From NCBI RefSeq assembly GCF_020567525.1, contig NZ_JAJCVI010000001.1, forward strand, positions 744,001 to 808,000: DNA of 64,000 nt, given 5' to 3'. Below the pieces are notes generated by a model. That model was not told where the DNA came from and searched no databases. It was given only the letters and a program-made list of their open reading frames with translations. Positions within the stretch are counted from its first letter, which is position 1; every line of letters begins with the position of its first letter. The translations under genes and the position numbers were made by a program. The DNA is from Halorubellus salinus (GTDB lineage Archaea > Halobacteriota > Halobacteria > Halobacteriales > Natrialbaceae). Positions 53,801-62,996 of this stretch are shown piece after piece.

Positions 53801-56269
53801 ATGTCAAGTGAGGACGAGGACCAAGATGACGCATCGACCGGGCCGAGCCTACGCGCACGCATCGCACCGAACTTCCTCCGCAGACGATTCGGACTGAAGC
53901 TCTTCGTCCTCCTCCTCGTCGTGCTCGCAGTCGTCGCCGGGGCTGGCGCGTTCAGCTATTACCAGACCGAACAGCGCGTCCAGACCCAGACCGAAGAGAA
54001 CCTCAAAGCCACCGCGACGATCCACGCCGACGCCATCAACGAATGGAGCGCCGACCGGCGCGCGAGCACGTCCGCCATCTCCGACAGCGACGTCCTCCGG
54101 AACGACTCCGCGAGCACCGACGCCATCCTCGACTACGCCAAAACCGAAAAGTCACGGTACAACACCGGCGGACGTTCCGTCGTCGTGAACGTCCACGTCG
54201 TGAACGTCGCCAACGACGAACTCGTCACCACCACCTCCACGTCCCTCCGCAGCCAGGGGCTCGACGCCGCTGACGGCGCCTGGACCGGCCTCCAGGCCGA
54301 CGACTTCCGGTCCAGCGACGACGTCTGGGCGACCGAACGCGCGTACCTCCCCGCGTTCGACAACCAGGCCGTCATGGCGTACGCCAGCCTCGTCCCCGGG
54401 AACGAAGACCTCGCCGTCGTCGTCGTCGGGAGCTTCGAGGACTTCGTCACCGACCTCCGCGCACCCGGCGACCAGACCACGAACGTCCTCACCACCGACC
54501 GCGAACCCGTCGTCGGCGACGAGACCGCGGTCGTCCGCAGCGGCTTCCAGGACGCCGTCGCCGGCCAGCCCGCGTTCCGCGTCCGCGGCGACACCGTCCA
54601 GGCGTACGCGCCAGTCCCGAGCACGGACTGGGTCGTCGTCAGCTCCCAGCCCGAAGCGTCCGCGTTCGCCGTCCGCGACACCGTCGCGATGAACGTCGGC
54701 GGGCTCGTCGCCGCCGCCCTCGTCTCGCTGCTCGTCGTCGGAACCGTCATCGTTCGCCAGACCACGCGCCCCCTCCAGCGCCTCCGCGACAAGGCCGCAG
54801 CGATGGAGGAAGGCGACCTCAGCGTCTCCCTCACGCACGAACGCATCGACGAGTACGGCCGGCTCTACGACGGGTTCGACAACATGCGGAACTCGCTCCG
54901 CGACCAGATACGCCAAGCCCAGGAAGCACGCACCGACGCCGAGGAGGCACGCGCCGACGCGGAAGCGCTCACCGCACACCTCGAACGGAAAGCCGACGAG
55001 TACGCCACCGTCATGCAGGCGTGCGCCGACGGCGACCTCACCGAACGCATGAGCGCCGACTCCGAGAGCGCCGCGATGGAATCCATCGCCGTCGAGTTCA
55101 ACGACATGGTCGCCGAGATCGAACGCACCACCGCCGAGGTGAAGGCGTTCGCGAGCGAGGTCGCGACCGCCAGCGAGGAGGTCACCGCCTCCAGCGAGGA
55201 GGTGCGGTCCGCGAGCGAACAGGTCACGGAGTCCATCCAGGAGATCTCCGATGGCGCGGAACGCCAGAATGAGAGCCTGCAGTCCGTCAGCGGCGAGATG
55301 GAGCAGCTCTCGACGACGACCGAGGAGATCGCGGCGTCCTCGAACGAGGTCGCGGACCTCGCCGAACGCACCGCCGAGACGGGTCGCGAAGGTCGAGAAG
55401 CCGCCGAAGCCGCTATCGAAGGGATGCGGGAACTCCAGACCGACTCGACGGACGCCGTCGACGCCATCGAGGACCTCGAGAGCGAGATGAGCGAGATCGA
55501 CGAGCTCATCGAGTTCATCGGCAACATCGCGAAGGAGACGAACATGCTCGCGCTGAACGCGAACATCGAAGCGTCCCGCGGCGGCGCGGCCGGCGACGCC
55601 GGTGGTGAAGGGTTCGCGGTCGTCGCCCAGGAGGTCAAGGACCTGGCGAGCGAGGCGAAGGACGCTGCGGAGGACATCGAGAGCCGCCTGGAACGCATCC
55701 AGGACCAGACCGAGCGGACCGCCCACGAGGTCCAGCGGACGAGCGAACGCGTCGAGGAGAACGCCAGCAGCATCGAGAACGCCGTCGCCGCACTCGACGA
55801 GATCGCGGACTACGCACAGGAGACGAACACGGGCGTCCAGGAGATATCGGCCGCCACCGAACAGCAGGCCGCGAGCACGCAGGAGGTCGTCGCGATGGTC
55901 GACGACGCCGCGACCATCAGCGAGGAGACCACTGCGGAGTCCGAGAACGTCGCCGCCGCCGCCGAAGAACAGACGACCGCACTCACCGAGGTCTCCCGGA
56001 GCGCGAGCAACCTGGCGACGAACGCCAGCACGCTCAGCGACGCCCTCGACCGCTTCACGACCGACGCCAGCACCGACGACGCGCCCGACGACCACGCGGA
56101 ACTCCACGACGGCCAACCGAGCGCGCTCACGGACGACACCGCCGACCCGATGCCCGACGACCCCGACACCGCACTCGACGAGATCATCGACGCAGACACC
56201 GACGCGACCGACGACCCCGACCAGACCACCGACACCGACCTCGACGCAACGGTCGACGACAGCGACTGA
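53801..56269 (+). CDS. Methyl-accepting chemoreceptor (halobacterial transducer) with extracellular sensor
   Basis: The 822-residue transducer has a short cytoplasmic N-terminus, a first membrane helix (LKLFVLLLVVLAVVAGAGAF), an extracellular sensor of about 250 residues (a dCache-like pattern, with FDNQAVMAYASLVPGN in the membrane-distal part), a second helix, a HAMP domain (TTRPLQRLRDKAAAMEEGDL), coiled coils with probable methylation sites, the CheA/CheW tip IGNIAKETNMLALNANIEAS, and a highly acidic Asp/Thr-rich tail. It would report an extracellular ligand to CheA; no che gene is nearby. It lies on the opposite strand between rps2 and mvk. Confidence 0.95.
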   Translation: MSSEDEDQDDASTGPSLRARIAPNFLRRRFGLKLFVLLLVVLAVVAGAGAFSYYQTEQRVQTQTEENLKATATIHADAINEWSADRRASTSAISDSDVLRNDSASTDAILDYAKTEKSRYNTGGRSVVVNVHVVNVANDELVTTTSTSLRSQGLDAADGAWTGLQADDFRSSDDVWATERAYLPAFDNQAVMAYASLVPGNEDLAVVVVGSFEDFVTDLRAPGDQTTNVLTTDREPVVGDETAVVRSGFQDAVAGQPAFRVRGDTVQAYAPVPSTDWVVVSSQPEASAFAVRDTVAMNVGGLVAAALVSLLVVGTVIVRQTTRPLQRLRDKAAAMEEGDLSVSLTHERIDEYGRLYDGFDNMRNSLRDQIRQAQEARTDAEEARADAEALTAHLERKADEYATVMQACADGDLTERMSADSESAAMESIAVEFNDMVAEIERTTAEVKAFASEVATASEEVTASSEEVRSASEQVTESIQEISDGAERQNESLQSVSGEMEQLSTTTEEIAASSNEVADLAERTAETGREGREAAEAAIEGMRELQTDSTDAVDAIEDLESEMSEIDELIEFIGNIAKETNMLALNANIEASRGGAAGDAGGEGFAVVAQEVKDLASEAKDAAEDIESRLERIQDQTERTAHEVQRTSERVEENASSIENAVAALDEIADYAQETNTGVQEISAATEQQAASTQEVVAMVDDAATISEETTAESENVAAAAEEQTTALTEVSRSASNLATNASTLSDALDRFTTDASTDDAPDDHAELHDGQPSALTDDTADPMPDDPDTALDEIIDADTDATDDPDQTTDTDLDATVDDSD

Positions 56270-56463
56270 CCGACCCTCGTTCCGTCCCCATTCTCGACCA
56301 CTTCACCAGACAGCGAGGGCACTCCAGAACACGCCCATCAGCAACAGGACTCCCGAACGCACCACTCACGACCAACGACCCCGCAGCACACCGACGGAAC
56401 CGACCGCTCGCCGGCCGCACCGCTACGCGGACAGCGAACGCGAGAAACGAAATCCCGGGCGGT

Positions 56464-57240
56464 TCAGATACCGGACTCGAAGTCGTCGAGCGAGTACGCC
56501 GGCTCCGCCCCACGGCGGTCGAGCGTCTCGTTCGCGAGCAGCCAGTAGACGACCGACAGGGCCTTTCGACCCTTGTTGTTCGTCGGAACGACGAGGTCCA
56601 CGTTACTGGTCTGGTTGTTCGAGTCACACATCGCGATGACGGGGATACCGACCGTGATAGCCTCCTTCACCGCCTGCGCGTCACCGATCGGGTCCGTCAC
56701 GACGAGCACGTCCGGCTCGATGTAGCCGTCGTACTTCGGGTTCGTGAGCGTCCCCGGGATGAACCGGCCCGTGCGAGCGCGAGCGCCGACGGCCTCCGCG
56801 AACTTCTCCGCGGGGAACCGACCGTACTGGCGCGAACTCGTCACGAGGATCTGCTCGGGCGAGTAGTTCGCCAGGAAGTCCGCGGCCGTACGGATGCGAG
56901 AGTCGGTCTTCGCCACGTCCAGGACGTACAGGCCGTCCGTGCGGACGCGGTGAATGAACCGCTCCATGTCCTTCGTCTTCTGCTGGGTCCCGATGTGGAC
57001 GCCAGCGCCGAGGTAATCCTCGACGGGGATGAGGAGGTCAGCCTCCTCGTCGCCCATGACGTCGTCGTCGAGCGCGGGGCCCGCGTCTGTCTCGGCCTCG
57101 GCCTCTTCGGCCTCGGCGCTCTCTTCGTCAGTCACGGGCTCGACGTCGTCCGCTTCGGCCGCCGGACCGGCGCCCTCCGCGGGCTCCGCCTCGATCTCCT
57201 CTTCGGCGGCATCGAGCCCTTCGTCGTCTTGTGCTGTCAT
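56464..57240 (-). CDS. rps2: 30S ribosomal protein S2
   Basis: This 258-residue protein has an acidic, Glu/Ala-rich N-terminal extension of about 65 residues and then the S2 core ([38 protein letters not shown]-type segment, [39 protein letters not shown]). The extension is a halophile feature; the core is regular. It overlaps the enolase gene by ATGA and is the last gene of the ribosomal protein/RNA polymerase operon before the chemoreceptor gene. Confidence 0.97.
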   Translation of the reverse strand: MTAQDDEGLDAAEEEIEAEPAEGAGPAAEADDVEPVTDEESAEAEEAEAETDAGPALDDDVMGDEEADLLIPVEDYLGAGVHIGTQQKTKDMERFIHRVRTDGLYVLDVAKTDSRIRTAADFLANYSPEQILVTSSRQYGRFPAEKFAEAVGARARTGRFIPGTLTNPKYDGYIEPDVLVVTDPIGDAQAVKEAITVGIPVIAMCDSNNQTSNVDLVVPTNNKGRKALSVVYWLLANETLDRRGAEPAYSLDDFESGI

Positions 57241-58442
57241 AATGCGTCGTCTGCGATTCGGATGAGTTCGTTCAGCTTCGCGGTTCGCTCGCCACCGACC
57301 GCGCCCGTCTTGATGAACGGCGCGTCAGTCGCCACGGCGAGGTGTGCGATGGTCGTATCCTCCGTCTCACCGCTCCGATGCGAGACGACCGGGTCGTACC
57401 CGTGCCGGACCGCCAGTTCGATCGCGTCGAACGCATCCGACAACGTCCCGATCTGGTTCGGCTTCACGAGGATACTGTTCCCAGCTCCGGCGTCGATACC
57501 GTCCTGCAACCGCTCGGTGTTCGTCACGAACAGGTCGTCACCGCACACGAGCGTGCGGTCACCGACGCGGTCCGTGAGGTCCGCGAACGCGTCGTACGCG
57601 TCCTCGTCGAGCGGGTCCTCGACGTACACGAGGTCGTACTCGTCGACGAGACCAGCGATGTAACCGACCTGCTCCTCCGTGGAGCGCACCTCGTCACCGT
57701 ACACGTAGGCGTCTTCCTCGGCGTCGTACAACTCCGCACCGGCAACGTCGAGCCCGAACCCGATCTCGAACCCGAACTCGTCAGCGACCGTACTCGTCGC
57801 CTCGTCGACTATCTCGAACGCCTCCGCGTCGTCGATACTCGGCGCCCACGCGCCCTCGTCGCCCTTCCCGCAGGCGACGTCTCGCTCGTCCAGCAGGTCC
57901 GCGACCTCGGCGTGGACCGCCGCGTTCGCGAACACCGCGTCCGCGACACTCGGCGCACCAACCGGTGCAGCGAGGAACTCCTGGATGTGCGTCGCATCGG
58001 CCGCGTGCTCGCCACCACCGACGACGTTCCCGAGCGGCGTCGGGAACGACCCACCACGGAACGCCCCACCGAGATGCTGGAACAGCGGCGCGCCGAGCAC
58101 GTCGGCACCCGCCTTCGCAGCCGCCATCGAGATCGCGACCGCACTGTTCGCACCGATGACGCCGAAGTCGTCGGTGCCATCGGCCGCATGCAACGCCGCG
58201 TCGACGTCGCGCTGATTCCCCGCGTACACGCCGCCCTGTAGTCGAGGGACAGCGAGCTCGCGAGCCTTCGCGATCGCCTCCGACGGCGGCAACTCGATTG
58301 CCTCGTACTCGCCCGTCGACGCCCCACTGGGCGCCGCCGCACGACCAAAACCACCACTCTCCGTCAACACGTCGGCTTCCACGGTCGCGTTCCCGCGCGA
58401 ATCGAGCACGCGCCGCAGCCGGACGTCCGTGATGCGCGTCAT
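57237..58442 (-). CDS. eno: Enolase (phosphopyruvate hydratase)
   Basis: The 401-residue enzyme interconverts 2-phosphoglycerate and phosphoenolpyruvate. It has [14 protein letters not shown], the mobile loop [33 protein letters not shown] with an Mg ligand, [10 protein letters not shown], and the late [18 protein letters not shown] and [17 protein letters not shown] with catalytic Lys and substrate His/Arg/Ser. It starts right after the stop of rpoK. Enolase inside the archaeal ribosomal protein operon is a conserved arrangement. Confidence 0.98.
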   Translation of the reverse strand: MTRITDVRLRRVLDSRGNATVEADVLTESGGFGRAAAPSGASTGEYEAIELPPSEAIAKARELAVPRLQGGVYAGNQRDVDAALHAADGTDDFGVIGANSAVAISMAAAKAGADVLGAPLFQHLGGAFRGGSFPTPLGNVVGGGEHAADATHIQEFLAAPVGAPSVADAVFANAAVHAEVADLLDERDVACGKGDEGAWAPSIDDAEAFEIVDEATSTVADEFGFEIGFGLDVAGAELYDAEEDAYVYGDEVRSTEEQVGYIAGLVDEYDLVYVEDPLDEDAYDAFADLTDRVGDRTLVCGDDLFVTNTERLQDGIDAGAGNSILVKPNQIGTLSDAFDAIELAVRHGYDPVVSHRSGETEDTTIAHLAVATDAPFIKTGAVGGERTAKLNELIRIADDAL

Positions 58443-58631
58443 CTACTCGTCACCTCGACCCCGACGCACCGTAAAGGGCAGTGCCCCTGCGTCGTACTCC
58501 TCGGCCGCGATGAGGATGGGCTCCGTCTGGTCCGTCTCGATCAGTACGGGCGCCCCGTACGACACCTGGAGCGCTCGCGCACCCAGGATACGGGCCTTCT
58601 CGTACCGATTGTAACGCTGTTTCCCGGGCAT
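58443..58631 (-). CDS. rpoK: DNA-directed RNA polymerase subunit K (Rpo6)
   Basis: The 62-residue subunit (homologue of eukaryotic RPB6 and bacterial omega) has [20 protein letters not shown] and [20 protein letters not shown], the family's two core motifs. ATG 58631 shares one base with the TGA stop of rpoN (TGATG), so translation is coupled. It helps assemble the polymerase clamp region. Confidence 0.97.
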   Translation of the reverse strand: MPGKQRYNRYEKARILGARALQVSYGAPVLIETDQTEPILIAAEEYDAGALPFTVRRGRGDE

Positions 58632-58825
58632 CACTGGTAAGGGGAGACGATGTCCACGAGGTCCTTGTGACTCACGAGCATCCGCCGGCAGCAGTACCGG
58701 TCGATGCCGAGCTCGTCGAGGACCATCTCGGGGTCCTCGTCGCCCTCGCGAGACCGCGCCTTGAACTCCTCCCAGTGCTCACCCACGACGTTACCGCACG
58801 TGAAACACCGGACTGGTACCATCAT
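58631..58825 (-). CDS. rpoN: DNA-directed RNA polymerase subunit N (Rpo10)
   Basis: The 64-residue subunit binds one zinc through CFTCG near the N-terminus and the adjacent cysteines of RYCCRRML; the latter block is the family signature. It is the homologue of eukaryotic RPB10 and sits with RpoD/RpoL in the assembly platform. GGTGATCC upstream (minus strand, about 58830-58837) gives a modest Shine-Dalgarno site; ATG 58825 or 58822 are both possible. Confidence 0.97.
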   Translation of the reverse strand: MMVPVRCFTCGNVVGEHWEEFKARSREGDEDPEMVLDELGIDRYCCRRMLVSHKDLVDIVSPYQ

Positions 58826-58837
58826 GACTGGATCACC

Positions 58838-59233
58838 TTAGCGGTAGGACTTCTGGTAGCGCGCACGCGCACCCGGTCCGCCCCACTTCTTGGGTTCGGA
58901 CTGGCGCACGTCGTTCACGAGCAGCGACCGGTCGAACTCGCGATACGCGTCGCGAAGCTCCGCGTCGCCGCTGTGCTGGACGATACCGCGCGCGATCGCC
59001 GTGCGGACGGCGTCCGCCTGTCCGGCGAACCCGCCACCCTGCACGGAGACGTCGACGTCGACGTCGTCACGCACGCCGTCGACGATGCGGAACGGCTCCA
59101 GCATCTTCAGGCGAGCCATCTCCGGCTCGACCAGCTCGACGGGCTTGCTGTTGATTCGGACGCGACCCTCCCCGTCGGAGACGGTCGCCCGCGCGATAGC
59201 GGTCTTCTTCTTCCCGGACGTGTTCGTTACCAT
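58838..59233 (-). CDS. rps9: 30S ribosomal protein S9
   Basis: The 131-residue protein has [20 protein letters not shown] at the start, [20 protein letters not shown] in the middle and the conserved C-terminus [14 protein letters not shown], whose basic tail reaches the ribosomal P site. Its start overlaps the end of the L13 gene by 7 bases. Confidence 0.98.
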   Translation of the reverse strand: MVTNTSGKKKTAIARATVSDGEGRVRINSKPVELVEPEMARLKMLEPFRIVDGVRDDVDVDVSVQGGGFAGQADAVRTAIARGIVQHSGDAELRDAYREFDRSLLVNDVRQSEPKKWGGPGARARYQKSYR

Positions 59234-59664
59234 GTGACGTTAGCACCCAGTTGCTCTGAGACCTCCGACAGCTGGAGGAACTTGATGTTCGACAACCGAT
59301 CGAGCGACGTCCCGTCGAGGACCTCGCTGTCGTCGTCGAACGGATTCCCGACGTAGACGCGGACGTTCGAGAACGCCTCGCGACCACGGTCGGACTTGTG
59401 GGGGAGCATCCCACGGATGGACCGCTTGAAGATGCGGTCCGGTCGCTTGATCGTCGCCGGACCCTGGTCCGACCCAATCTCCGCGCGCTTGCGGTACGTC
59501 GACATGATGTCGTCCTCGTTACCGGTGATGACGGCATCCTCCGCGTTGACGACCGCGATGGACTCGCCGTCCAGCGACCGTTCCGCGACCTGCGACGCGA
59601 CGCGACCCAGGATGCAGTTACGGGCGTCGACGACGACGTCCGCGTCGAACTCGGACGTGTTCAT
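59227..59664 (-). CDS. rpl13: 50S ribosomal protein L13
   Basis: The 145-residue protein matches archaeal L13: [20 protein letters not shown], the [19 protein letters not shown] segment and [20 protein letters not shown]. It is about the usual size and sits between L18e, which it overlaps by ATGA, and S9, which it overlaps by 7 bases. These overlaps indicate tightly coupled translation. Confidence 0.98.
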   Translation of the reverse strand: MNTSEFDADVVVDARNCILGRVASQVAERSLDGESIAVVNAEDAVITGNEDDIMSTYRKRAEIGSDQGPATIKRPDRIFKRSIRGMLPHKSDRGREAFSNVRVYVGNPFDDDSEVLDGTSLDRLSNIKFLQLSEVSEQLGANVTW

Positions 59665-60011
59665 CGGATCACCCGCACGTTGCTGCCCTCGGGGTTCTGT
59701 TCGATAGCCTGTTCCAGTTGGAGCGTCTCGCCTACCTGCTCGATCTTCGTCTCGGCAGACGACGAGAAGTCGACCGCCGCGACGGTGACCGACTTCTGTA
59801 GGGCGCCGCTCCCCAGGACCTTCCCGGGGACGACGACCGTCTCGTCTTCCTGCGCGTACCGCTCGATCCGCCCGAGATTGACCTCCGCGTGCGTGCGGCG
59901 GGGCTTCTCGAGGCGATCGGCGACGTCGCTCCAAACGTCGGCGTCATCTGTACGAGACACCGACTTCAGCTCGGCGATGAGACTGCTGAGCCTCGGATTC
60001 GTCTTACTCAT
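59661..60011 (-). CDS. rpl18e: 50S ribosomal protein L18e
   Basis: The 116-residue protein has [20 protein letters not shown], the family's helical start, [20 protein letters not shown] and [20 protein letters not shown]. It starts just downstream of tRNA-Leu(CAG), with a strong Shine-Dalgarno site before it, and overlaps L13 by ATGA. Confidence 0.97.
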   Translation of the reverse strand: MSKTNPRLSSLIAELKSVSRTDDADVWSDVADRLEKPRRTHAEVNLGRIERYAQEDETVVVPGKVLGSGALQKSVTVAAVDFSSSAETKIEQVGETLQLEQAIEQNPEGSNVRVIR

Positions 60012-60017
60012 GACTTT

Positions 60018-60023
60018 CCTCCT
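60018..60023 (-). promoter_or_regulatory. Strong Shine-Dalgarno sequence of L18e
   Basis: On the minus strand this is AGGAGG, followed by AAAGTC and ATG 60011. It is notable because most first genes in this window lack such a site; here the L18e message begins inside a transcript that also contains tRNA-Leu. Confidence 0.7.
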
Positions 60024-60041
60024 GAATGTGAGAAGAACGGA

Positions 60042-60126
60042 TGCAGGGAGCAGGATTTGAACCTGCGGACCTCTACAGGACAGCGCCCTGAACGCTGCGC
60101 CGTTGGCCTGACTTGGCTATCCCTGC
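60042..60126 (-). tRNA. tRNA-Leu (anticodon CAG)
   Basis: On the minus strand this is an 85-nt class II tRNA: acceptor GCAGGGA (60126-60120) paired with TCCCTGC (60049-60043), discriminator A at 60042, anticodon loop TTCAGGG with anticodon CAG, long variable arm and T-arm GGTTCAAATCC. It lies inside the ribosomal operon between rpoD and L18e, 30 bases before the L18e start, so it must be processed out of a polycistronic RNA or read from its own promoter. Confidence 0.95.
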
Positions 60127-60300
60127 GCGTGCCCTCGTAGGCACCTGTCTGTTCCGTGCCCCCCTTCAAACCACTTTCGATTACGGCGGACGAACGGGGG
60201 ACGGCGCCACGGTCGGCGTCGTCACTCCCGGCGTCGGTCGACGGTCGACCGAGCGTTCGTCCAGCCGTCAGGGTGTGATTGGAAGGGGTCATAGTTTACG

Positions 60301-61047
60301 TTATAGCGATACTGCGTCTTCGAGTTCAGCGGCGCGCGCGTCGAGCGACTCGACGGCGCGCGTGAACAGCTCCTCGACGGACATCGACCCGTCCGTCTCC
60401 ACGCTGAAGACGAACGCGTGCTCGACGTCCTCCACCGCGACCTCCTGGTCGGGATACCGGTTCGTGAGGTCGTGGTCGAACTCCTCGGTGTCGACCAGCT
60501 CGTCACCCTCCTGGATGACGCCACGGTAGATCTCGGGGTCGACGTCCTCGAACTCGCCACGGTCGCCCACGGTCTCGACGCGCTGGAGGTGTCGGTACCC
60601 CACGGACACGCCGCCCTGGTGCTTCGCGTGGTCCTTCCCAGTGCTGAGCACTGCGTCGGCCTCCAGTTCGAGCCGCTGCCCGTCCTTGAGGTCGATGATC
60701 GGGACGTTCTCCTCGGCCGGCTGGACCATCTCGTCCGACGACACGATGTCGCCGGAGTACGCGGTCGCGGGCCCCGAGACGTCAAGCGAGAGCGTCACGA
60801 CGTCGTCCTCGTCGAACTCGTTCGGCGGCGTCGACAGTGGAACGAGTCCGAGCCGCAGCGCGATCTGCTCGTCGAACATCACCGACGAGTTCTCGATGAA
60901 GCGCACCTCGTCGATCGCCAGCGTCGGCACGTCCGCGATCATCGCGCGACGGATACCGTTGGCGAACGCCGGGGTGACGCCACGTACGAGGAACTTCGCG
61001 GACCGTTCCTCGCGTTCGATGAACTCGACGTCGTATTCCTCGTCCAT
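60301..61047 (-). CDS. rpoD: DNA-directed RNA polymerase subunit D (Rpo3)
   Basis: The 248-residue subunit is the homologue of bacterial alpha-NTD and eukaryotic RPB3. It has the dimerisation motif [40 protein letters not shown] and [13 protein letters not shown]. The iron-sulfur ferredoxin-like insertion found in some archaeal RpoD proteins is absent: only acidic segments occupy that place. It follows S11 by five bases. Confidence 0.97.
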   Translation of the reverse strand: MDEEYDVEFIEREERSAKFLVRGVTPAFANGIRRAMIADVPTLAIDEVRFIENSSVMFDEQIALRLGLVPLSTPPNEFDEDDVVTLSLDVSGPATAYSGDIVSSDEMVQPAEENVPIIDLKDGQRLELEADAVLSTGKDHAKHQGGVSVGYRHLQRVETVGDRGEFEDVDPEIYRGVIQEGDELVDTEEFDHDLTNRYPDQEVAVEDVEHAFVFSVETDGSMSVEELFTRAVESLDARAAELEDAVSL

Positions 61048-61052
61048 GCTTG

Positions 61053-61445
61053 TTAGAATCCGCCCTTGCCCTTGGGGGCTCGGGAGCCGTCGTGCGGGAT
61101 GGGTGTGACGTCCTCGATGCGACCGATCTCGAAGTCCTCGCGAGCGAGTGCGCGGATCGCTGCCTGCGCACCCGGCCCCGGGGACTTCTGGAGGTTCCCG
61201 CCAGGTCCGCGAACGCGGACGTGGAGGCCCTCGATACCGGACGCACGGATCTCGTCAGCGAGGCTCTCGACCATCTGCATCGCCGCGTACGGCGACGCCT
61301 CGTCGCGGTTCTGCTTGACAGCAGTCCCGCCAGAGGACTTCGCGATGGTCTCGGCGCCCGTGAGGTCCGTCACGGTCATCACGGTGTTGTTGTACGATGC
61401 GTGTACGTGGGCGATGCCCCACTTGTCGTCTTCTTGCTCTGCCAT
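61053..61445 (-). CDS. rps11: 30S ribosomal protein S11
   Basis: The 130-residue protein has [20 protein letters not shown], the [20 protein letters not shown] segment and the C-terminal [14 protein letters not shown] and [18 protein letters not shown], all regular for archaeal S11. It follows S4 with a single base between stop and start. Confidence 0.98.
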   Translation of the reverse strand: MAEQEDDKWGIAHVHASYNNTVMTVTDLTGAETIAKSSGGTAVKQNRDEASPYAAMQMVESLADEIRASGIEGLHVRVRGPGGNLQKSPGPGAQAAIRALAREDFEIGRIEDVTPIPHDGSRAPKGKGGF

Positions 61446-61446
61446 G

Positions 61447-61968
61447 TTACTGACCCTCCGCGCGTTCGGGGTGGAGTTCGTCCGCGAGCTCGCTGTTCTC
61501 GTCGAACTCGATGGCGTCCTCCTCGTTCACGTAGACCGTGTACGACGGTCGCGTGACGCGAGCGCCGTTCACGGTGACGTGCCCGTGCACGATGAACTGT
61601 CGCGCCTGCTGGGTCGTGTTCGCGAGACCCTTGCGGTACGCGACGGTCTGGAGTCGGCGCTCGAGGAGGTCGTTGATCTCGAGGCTCAGGACGTCGTCGA
61701 GTTCGTCGCCGTCGTCGAGCACGCCGATGCGCTTGAGTCGAGCGAGGAACTCCTCGTCCTCGTCCTCCGCACCCTCGTCCATCTGCACGGACCCGAGCAG
61801 GTCTCGGGCCTCGCGGCGGAACGAACGGAGCTGGGACTGGACGCGCCAGAGCTCTTCCTTGTTCTTCAGGCCGTACGTGTCGACGAGACCGTGTTCCTCG
61901 GCGATGCGCTCGCCCTGGAACGGGTGGTTCGGCGTCTCGTAGCCCTTGGTGTTGTTCCCGGTTGCCAT
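61447..61968 (-). CDS. rps4: 30S ribosomal protein S4
   Basis: The 173-residue protein has [40 protein letters not shown] and the S4 RNA-binding domain in [20 protein letters not shown] and [20 protein letters not shown]. Its ATG shares a base with the TAA stop of S13 (TAATG), giving coupled translation. Confidence 0.98.
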   Translation of the reverse strand: MATGNNTKGYETPNHPFQGERIAEEHGLVDTYGLKNKEELWRVQSQLRSFRREARDLLGSVQMDEGAEDEDEEFLARLKRIGVLDDGDELDDVLSLEINDLLERRLQTVAYRKGLANTTQQARQFIVHGHVTVNGARVTRPSYTVYVNEEDAIEFDENSELADELHPERAEGQ

Positions 61969-62489
61969 TATTCGTCCTCAGCCGCTGCTTCTTCTTCGGC
62001 CTGTTCTTCGCGGATCTCTTCGACGTTGACGCCGATGGTACCCTCGGTGCGGCCGGTGGACTTCGTCCGCTGGCCGCGGACCTTCTGTCCGCGCTTGTGG
62101 CGGATGCCACGGTACGCCTCGATCATCTTGAGGCGGTTGATGTCGTGGCGGCGGGACATGTTGAGGTCGTTCCCGACCTCGTGCGTGGTCTCGCCGGAGT
62201 AGAAGGCCTTCTGGCGGTTGTTGAGCCAGTCCGGGACCTCGTCGGCGTAGTTCTCGACGGTTTCGACGACGGCGTCGATGTCGTCGTCGTCCAGTCGGCC
62301 GAAGGTGGCCGTCCGGTCGACCTCGGCCTCGTGGGCGATGATTCTCGCCGTACGTCGCCCGATACCGTTCATCTCGATGAGCGACCGCTCGACGGACTTC
62401 GTGCCGTCGAGGTCTGTCTGGCCGATTCGGACGAAGTAGCGAAGGTCCTCGTCGTCCTCGGTGTCGCCCTGTGGTTGTTCTTCGCTCAT
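61968..62489 (-). CDS. rps13: 30S ribosomal protein S13
   Basis: The 173-residue protein has [40 protein letters not shown] (the helix-hairpin-helix) and the C-terminal [20 protein letters not shown]. It is the first protein gene of the operon, starting 75 bases after tRNA-Ser. An acidic Glu/Ala tail ends the chain, as usual for halophiles. Confidence 0.98.
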   Translation of the reverse strand: MSEEQPQGDTEDDEDLRYFVRIGQTDLDGTKSVERSLIEMNGIGRRTARIIAHEAEVDRTATFGRLDDDDIDAVVETVENYADEVPDWLNNRQKAFYSGETTHEVGNDLNMSRRHDINRLKMIEAYRGIRHKRGQKVRGQRTKSTGRTEGTIGVNVEEIREEQAEEEAAAEDE

Positions 62490-62563
62490 GTGTTGCGTGT
62501 ATGGAGTGCTGATGCACTCTCGGTTGAAGTTCCACGACCAGCCTGGTGTGGTGTGGAATCCGA

Positions 62564-62647
62564 CGTCGTGGCGGGGATTTGAACCCCGGAGGCTTACGCC
62601 ACAGAGTTAGCAACCCTGCGCCTTGGGCCAGGCTAGGCTACCACGAC
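62564..62647 (-). tRNA. tRNA-Ser (anticodon GCT)
   Basis: Read on the minus strand this is an 84-nt class II tRNA: acceptor GTCGTGG (62647-62641) paired with CCACGAC (62571-62565), discriminator G at 62564, anticodon stem-loop CAGGG-TTGCTAA-CTCTG with anticodon GCT, a long variable arm and T-arm GGTTCAAATCC. It opens the ribosomal protein/RNA polymerase operon, a known haloarchaeal arrangement. Confidence 0.95.
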
Positions 62648-62720
62648 ATGCTGTCTATCGTCGCCCTCTCGGACTCGGGGCCGATGCCCCTGCATCGATT
62701 GCACTCCCTGATACTCCGGT

Positions 62721-62731
62721 CCTATACTTAA
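62721..62731 (-). promoter_or_regulatory. Candidate TATA box of the tRNA-Ser/ribosomal operon
   Basis: TTAAGTATAGG on the minus strand is the clearest A/T tract upstream of tRNA-Ser, about 75-85 bases before the mature tRNA. A start about 25 bases downstream would leave a leader of about 50 bases to be removed by RNase P. Confidence 0.5.
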
Positions 62732-62971
62732 GCCCCACGGAACGCGGGCCGACTGTGTCCGGTTCCCACGCGGTCGTTGGCTGGCGTCGGGTGGCGATTC
62801 GAACCGGTAGCGCGTGCTGGTGTGCGGTGGTTTTTGTGCGGGGATGCGCTGGGTGTTCGTGTGCTGGGGTCAGCGTGGTCGCGGCCGCGACGCGACCGAC
62901 CCTGGTTATTCACTCGGTCTCGAATAAATTTGGGGAAACCTTAAGTGATGCGCGTAGTTATGCATGGGTGA

Positions 62972-62986
62972 GTCTCTCACAGAGAC
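62972..62986. promoter_or_regulatory. Inverted repeat in the 5' region of the sugar-binding gene
   Basis: GTCTCTCACAGAGAC is a perfect 6-base inverted repeat with a 3-base centre, between the likely TATA tract and ATG 62997. It could be an operator for a repressor or a leader hairpin. Confidence 0.45.
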
Positions 62987-62996
62987 GCGTGGTGGC

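Larger units (their letters stand above)
62648..62996. other. Divergent spacer upstream of tRNA-Ser and the sugar-binding gene
   Basis: No gene is visible in 349 bases. The left part has the TATA-like TTAAGTATAGG (minus strand) for the tRNA-Ser operon at 62721-62731. The middle (about 62740-62890) is GC-rich without visible structure. The right part turns A/T-rich (CGAATAAATTTGGGG near 62920-62935 and ACCTTAAGTG near 62938-62947) and contains a short perfect inverted repeat at 62972-62986 before the sugar-binding gene. Confidence 0.6.

Noticed and set aside
62790-62830. A tRNA T-arm-like string (GGTGGCGATTCGAACC, read on either strand) beyond tRNA-Ser
   Set aside because: The five bases that should pair as the T-stem do not match, and there is no acceptor, D-arm or anticodon arm around it.
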